A stretch of 64,000 nucleotides of DNA from Avena insularis (taxonomy: Eukaryota; Streptophyta; Magnoliopsida; Poales; Poaceae). Shown here piece after piece: positions 59,159 through 64,000 of the stretch (position 1 is the first letter of the stretch; the number at the start of each line of letters is the position of its first letter). Location of the stretch: positions 187,673,189 through 187,737,188 of the forward strand of contig CM042697.1 in NCBI GenBank assembly GCA_023614405.1, written 5' to 3'. The position numbers and the translations under genes are program-made. The notes beneath the pieces were generated by a model. The model was not told the DNA's origin and searched no databases. It saw only the letters and a program-made list of their open reading frames with translations.

Positions 59159-62100
59159 GGTCAACACCCGGATTTTTAATCCCAGATGCCTGTTATGTCG
59201 TACATTGCAATCCCAGGATTACCATTTTTGCGAGAAATAACAGAATTGGTAGCACAGTACATCATCCATTACAATCCATAATAGTCTTACAAATAGTTGA
59301 TCATAAGGTCAAGTCTGAATACAAATCATAGTAGCGGAATAATAGTAGAGTAGTAGAGGCTCCATCTTCATGGTCACAGGCAATGCTGGCGATGGGAGAT
59401 GATCCTAGTTATCAAAGGCGTCTTGCTGTCCATCCTCCTCGTACTCTCCTTCGTATTCTGGCCATGGGAATAGCCAGGGACAAAGCCATGAGTACTTTTA
59501 AAGTACTTGCAAACTATCATAAAACAGTAAGACCAATCTAGTAGGAATCCTAAGCTCTAGGTTTGTTTGCAATAAGCCAATTTTATTTCATAAGTACTTA
59601 ATAGAAAATACCTAACTTTAGTTGTCTAGGTTACTCAAGTGGGAACCTAGTGTCATGTCCACATCCTTGTGGATTCAAGTCAACGTCATAATTCAAGTCA
59701 CAAGTCATTTTGAAAACATCTGACAACAGAACAGTATGGCCATCCAACTGTCCATGACCGTGGACGCGGCTATTCGGATAGTTTGACACTCTGCAAAGGT
59801 GGTACACTTTCACCACAACATTCGATACATCCGTCAGGATAACCCTTAATCATTATACTTGGTATGCGGATAATCAATCCTAACCTTTCAATTACACACC
59901 CTAGTATAGGCACCTCCCATATGAGTTTGTCCCCCCAGCCATGACCATCTGTCATCCTGGGAACTGCACAGGTGGACATTCATTTTCACAAGGTAGCTTC
60001 AGATCACCTCGTTCCGCGAGGAAACCCATACTAAGACACATAAACTTACAGTTAAGCCCTACGCAAACTCGGGTATTGTGGTTGTCTGGTAAAATTAGAA
60101 TGGTATCACATCCGAACCCAACCATCAGTTTTTATCAAAGTCAGGGCACATACTCCATTCAATGTCATCTTCATCTCATTGTGTTCCATAACACATGTCA
60201 AAACATTTCAATAGAATGACTCATCATTCCAAGGTTTTCATAATCATTTTCTCCAAGTGTTCCCATCTATAGTGATCAAGATTAGTTTAGCACTAGCATC
60301 TATCAATGAGGGTGTTACTATTGAGGGGGCTAATCAAGTGTAACTATCGATACCTAGTTCTATGATCTGGATGACATCTTTCCTAATTTTTCCACTACTC
60401 ACCAATTAATTAACTACGGAGTAACTTTGATAAAAGGGAGAAAAGATAAAGATTGCAAGTAAAACTGGGAATTGGTATAATCAAAGTGTTATCACAATTG
60501 TATGCATAGTTCTATCTTGCATAATGTAGCTTGCATGGTTTAGCTTAGCTTGCTTGCCTTGGTTGGTACAATGGTCGTAGATCTCTTCTTCCTCTTTGTA
60601 GAATTCTTCCTCCTCGTAGCCCGGATTGCTACTAGCGTCTATAAATAAATACGAGGTACACAATCACCAAATAATACTTAACTACTTCTATTTAACACAC
60701 CAAGAGTCAAACTATATGATCTAGCATCATCTCTATCATTACAAGAAAAGGGGACAAGATTTTATTTGTCTTATTTTAGAAAATTAATTTCTACTCATTG
60801 AAAAGTCACTTAAGATTTAATATTCTCCAATTCAAATATGGGATCATATTGACACATTTCATCACCACATATTCCAATATTTGGGAATGTGATTTAAAGT
60901 GGTTGGCCTAAGTCACAAAGTTTAACATTGCCATTTAATAATATTTATGTGACTAGAAATGACTATCAAGCCATTCTTCAATTTTTGGTCCAGGACTACT
61001 GCATGTAAACTATATATTTTTATATATTCAGATAGTTCTTGACCAATGTGATTTTTGAGAGTTGGAATCCACTAAAAAGCCTTTATGGTTGATTTTTTGA
61101 AAAATATTTGAAGTTTTAAAAGTTACTGTCTTGTAATTTTTACTGTGGGTGATCTCTAGTTTCAAATTGTTTGAATCCAACGGGAGTATTTAGCGCTTTT
61201 CAAATAATTTATAATAAAATTGGATTCATTCAATTTGGTTTAGTAAAACTTTCTGAATTGATTTTCAAAGTTACCTACATTATAGGATTTTGAAATAAAA
61301 GAAAAACCTACGTTTGAATCTATGAGCTACACATGGGAACACTAACGGGCTGGCCCAACTACGTGACGCGCGTGCGGCGGGCTGCACCGGGGTTGGTCCC
61401 ACATGTCAGCGACTAACCAAACGCGAAGCAGTATCCTTTAATCTAGACCACACGATTAGAGCACAATCGATGGCTCCGCGTCATCGTCTCCGTCGCATGG
61501 GGCGCGCGAGATTCTAACCCTAGTGCTACAACAGGGGTTGTCGGGGGCTTACCAGGACTCCATCTAGGTCCGGAAAGGACGGTGAACGACCGAGTCGATG
61601 AAGGCGTTCGATTGGTGGTCGCGATAGCTCCTAGGGCGGCTCCTAGCATCGGCTCCTTTCCTCCACTGCAGCGGCGGGCTCTGGTGAAATTCCGGCGATG
61701 TGGTGCTCGCCTTGCTCTAGGGACGGGTCAGAGAGATTGCTGCGTGATAGGGGAGTGGAATGGTGTGTGTTTTGAGGCAGGGGAGGGCTCTATTTATACT
61801 GTGGTGAAGGGAGCATGGCGGCATGGCTCGGGCTTGTTGGCAACGTTGTTACAGGAAGCTATCGGCATGGCCAAGGGTGTAGGTCGATGCAGGGCTTCAT
61901 GGCGGTCGTCATGCGCACAGTGGCACGACGAGGCGGGGTCTCAGTCTGTCGAGAACGTCCATGCTCTTTGGTGGTACCGTTGGCATTTGTCACGGCATGC
62001 GGTGGTCACGGATCACGCGGGGTTAAACGATCGTGTCTGGGAGAGTGCTGGAGTCGCGGAGAACTTATTGGCGCAAGGAGAGAGCGAGGTGTGGCGTGTT

Positions 62101-63069
62101 TGCATGGGATTGCTCGGTGCTCTAGCGCGGCGATCAGCATGGTCGAGTGTCAAATGGGCACGGCTGCATTGGCGTCTCCACAGGTGGGCGTTGGTCGAGG
62201 CGTGCACAGGCAGGGACGGTGAGGTCACGCCTACCTCCTAGACATCGTGGGCGAGGGCGACGTGGCGTGTGGCAGTGTGTCCGCATCGGGGTGACATGGG
62301 TGAGCTCGTGTACCACTTCTACTGGTCACAATGGCGAGTGAGATGAGCTCAATTGCATGGACTGGTACTGGGAGAGTTAAGGGCACGTCGTGGAGGCTCG
62401 GTGAGGTCACAAAGATGATCACAAGGTTGATCAAAATAGTGAATAGTTGGTAAGGTTGTACTGTGATCACCAAGTGTTTGATTAAATGGCCGCAAGAACT
62501 AAACTTTCAAATTTTCAAATTATTTTTGGTGGGTGTGCTAGTCATAAGCTTGGTAGTCTCTGGGTGCAAGGATTTGCTAAGTGGTGAAGGTTTTGATGGT
62601 TTTCCAAAAAATGACTATCTTGATGCATAAGATAGATTCAATTTTGAATTCCCTCTCAAATGCATTTGGAAATGTTTCTTTAAGTTTTGAAAGCTCCATT
62701 GTGTTCAGTGTCACTTGGTCTAGCATGGTGAGAAAAGAAATGGAATTGTTTCTGTTTGAAATCATTTGTTAGAGATGCTCAAAGTGAGCTAGGTGTTAAC
62801 TTTTGCAAAAAAATTACCATTAGGTCATATGTTTCATATATAGATTTTCTTTTGTTTTGATATGGTTTGGATTTGACCTAGATGATATGGTTTTGACCTT
62901 TAAACCACTTCTCATCATTTGCAACAAACAAACATGGCATTGCAAACATTCATACACGTTCATAACACACATGCATTTATATAATGTTTAAATATTAAAA
63001 GCTTTTTGTTAACCCTAATTTTGGTTGATTAGAAATTGATATCCTCATTAATATTTTTGAGATGTTACA
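59159..63069 (-). mobile_element. Solo LTR I, Tekay/Del-type
   Basis: The 3,911-bp block is flanked by a perfect TSD ACCTC (59154-59158 and 63070-63074) and contains no PBS, gag or pol. It ends GATGTTACA, like C. It starts GGTCAACACCC where TGT would be expected, a changed first base. It has the same plan as the LTRs of B and C: conserved module (GTCCATGACCGTGGAC, then GCGGCTATTCGGATAG) at about 59743-59810, GC-rich island at about 61330-62350, and AT-rich end. A clear TATA box is at 61790-61798. The 219-residue frame in the island (61582-62241) shows no domain and runs against the predicted transcript. Confidence 0.88.
61790..61798 (-). promoter_or_regulatory. TATA box in solo LTR I
   Basis: TATAAATAG on the minus strand is the best TATA box among the long gypsy LTRs here. 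It lies about 1.27 kb from the LTR start and just upstream of GC-rich, CT-bearing sequence. Confidence 0.6.
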
Positions 63070-63098
63070 ACCTCACTACCATCAGCCCTAGTACCCAT
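63070..63098 (-). pseudogene. H gag-like N-terminus, first part
   Basis: The start codon at 63098 and the first nine codons lie between the leader of H and the solo LTR I. Together with 59047-59158 it is the first 45 codons of an element gene. Confidence 0.55.
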
Positions 63099-63134
63099 AC
63101 TCTCTTAAGCGGTAAAGCCCGAATAAAGAGCTGA

Positions 63135-63147
63135 GGCTATGATACCA
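63135..63147 (-). promoter_or_regulatory. PBS of H (initiator Met tRNA)
   Basis: GGCTATGATACCA is TGGTATCATAGCC on the minus strand, two bases from an LTR end TTTCA (63150). Confidence 0.75.
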
Positions 63148-63149
63148 AT

Positions 63150-63516
63150 TGAAATGGATCGTATGGGCACCTGGACAGGGATGAATAGGTGCTACTCCAA
63201 ATTTTAATTCTTCTCAATTTTAGGCTTAACACAAAGGTAAATTCTCTAGATATGCAACTACGTATAATTTCCCTATATGCAAACATAACTACAAAGCGAG
63301 TAAAAGAAAGGAACAAGGTAACCGTAGTGAAGCACACGGAGACACGGGATTTGTTTGACCGCAGTTGCTTCATTGCTCAGGGAAGTACGTCTGTGTTGGA
63401 GGGTGGGCGATACTAAGACCACTAGGCCACAATAGGCCTCATCCTGTTCTCCGATGGATCTTGCCACAAAAGGCCTGATCCACCTTTCCACTATTGGTAC
63501 CCATCGAGGCGGGAAC
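63150..63516 (-). repeat. LTR fragment of H
   Basis: On the plus strand it starts TGAAATGGATCG beside the PBS. Phrases such as GGGATGAATAGGTGCTAC and GGCCACAATAGGCCTCATCC are familiar from Triticeae LTRs. It is cut at 63516 by another LTR start. Confidence 0.6.
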
Positions 63517-64000
63517 TGTAGGGGTTCATAGCATGGAAAAAAATTCTATCGCATGAACACACACAATCCAAGATCTATCTACTATATTGTAGCAACAAGT
63601 TGATAGAGTACTAACCCTCGAAGATTCCAAAGTGGTTAACAAGATCGGATTCTTGTGGGTGATGTAGTCATTCACTTGTCGATCTCAAGATCGCATAAAC
63701 GATCTTTCCGGGGCCGTGTTCTGGAAGCACTCCTGCGGCCAGTCACACATTCAGAACTTGATGAAGACCTTCCTCTCCCTTGTTCTAGCAAGCAGTGGAG
63801 GTTGTAGATCTCTCCTCGCAATTCCGGTAGAACGAAGGTGTGGTGGCGGAAGTAGAGGGGAAATCCCATAGGGTTTCTCCTAAGCTGGAGCGGGTATGCT
63901 GGAGTAGGAGAGGGCCTCGGCGATCTAGGGTTTAGAGGGATGAGGAGAGGTGGTGGTCGGAGGCTAGTAGATGGGCTAGGCGGCGGCTAGTTTAGAGGGC
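63517..64000. repeat. Copia-type LTR fragment at window end
   Basis: It begins TGTAGGGGTTCATAGCATGG, the start of a Triticeae Copia LTR type (Angela/BARE-like group, from memory). It continues in the style of those LTRs (GATCTATCTAC, then GC-rich AGCGGGTATGCTGG...). It runs off the window. No TSD can be checked. Confidence 0.55.

Noticed and set aside
61582..62241. 219-residue open frame in solo LTR I, and similar frames in the GC islands of B, C and D
   Set aside because: No domain, no homology I recognise, composition driven by GC content. The 219-residue frame runs against the predicted transcript, and the island frames of C and D occur on both strands. They are by-products of GC-rich sequence.
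1..64000. CRISPR array, bacterial operon, or satellite array
   Set aside because: No regularly spaced short repeats with unique spacers; the only tandem array is the 47-bp LTR repeat in D. All coding signals belong to plant LTR retrotransposons.

Overview
This 64 kb window looks like intergenic DNA from a large grass genome, most likely a Triticeae or related Pooideae species (wheat, barley, rye, oat group). I found no host gene, rRNA or tRNA gene. Nearly every base can be assigned to LTR retrotransposons nested in one another. The assignment rests on LTR termini (TG...CA), 5-bp target-site duplications (TSDs), primer-binding sites (PBS), polypurine tracts (PPT) and recognisable gag/pol fragments. 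Family names are tentative because no database could be searched.

Layout from left to right. 1-1718: unassigned DNA, then a broken coding remnant and a GC-rich leader, probably part of a gypsy element G. 1719-44793: an old Copia element (copia-1, minus strand). It is split by solo LTR A (5049-6555) in its integrase and by a large nest at 7841-41576 in its gag. The nest is gypsy element B (minus, 7841-41576, TSD CTTAG), whose left LTR holds gypsy element C (minus, 8586-31497, TSD CAAAC), whose left LTR holds gypsy element D (plus, 8680-18791, TSD AGTAC). 44794-45941: LTR piece of G. 45942-49843: a second decayed Copia element (copia-2, minus). 49844-59046: a third, truncated LTR of the copia-1 family (K), split by a complete non-autonomous gypsy element J (50150-58323, TSD CCTAA). 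59047-63516: the start of another LTR element H (gag start, PBS, LTR), interrupted by a 3.9 kb solo LTR I (59159-63069, TSD ACCTC). 63517-64000: the beginning of a further Copia-type LTR.

The most interesting part is the B/C/D nest. C carries a Tekay/Del-like gag-pol (zinc knuckle, protease, RT, RNase H, integrase, chromodomain-like tail) and two extra reading frames upstream of gag. B and D carry no pol. They encode only a protein made mainly of CCHC zinc knuckles. The three elements nevertheless share LTR ends, PBS, the leader just after the PBS, and a hairpin next to the PPT. They look like one autonomous element and two non-autonomous partners inserted into each other's LTRs. In the stretches I compared by eye the LTR pairs become more alike going inwards, and D (innermost) still has an intact reading frame while the genes of C and B are broken. 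J is a second kind of non-autonomous element, with gag and a protease-like domain but no RT or integrase.
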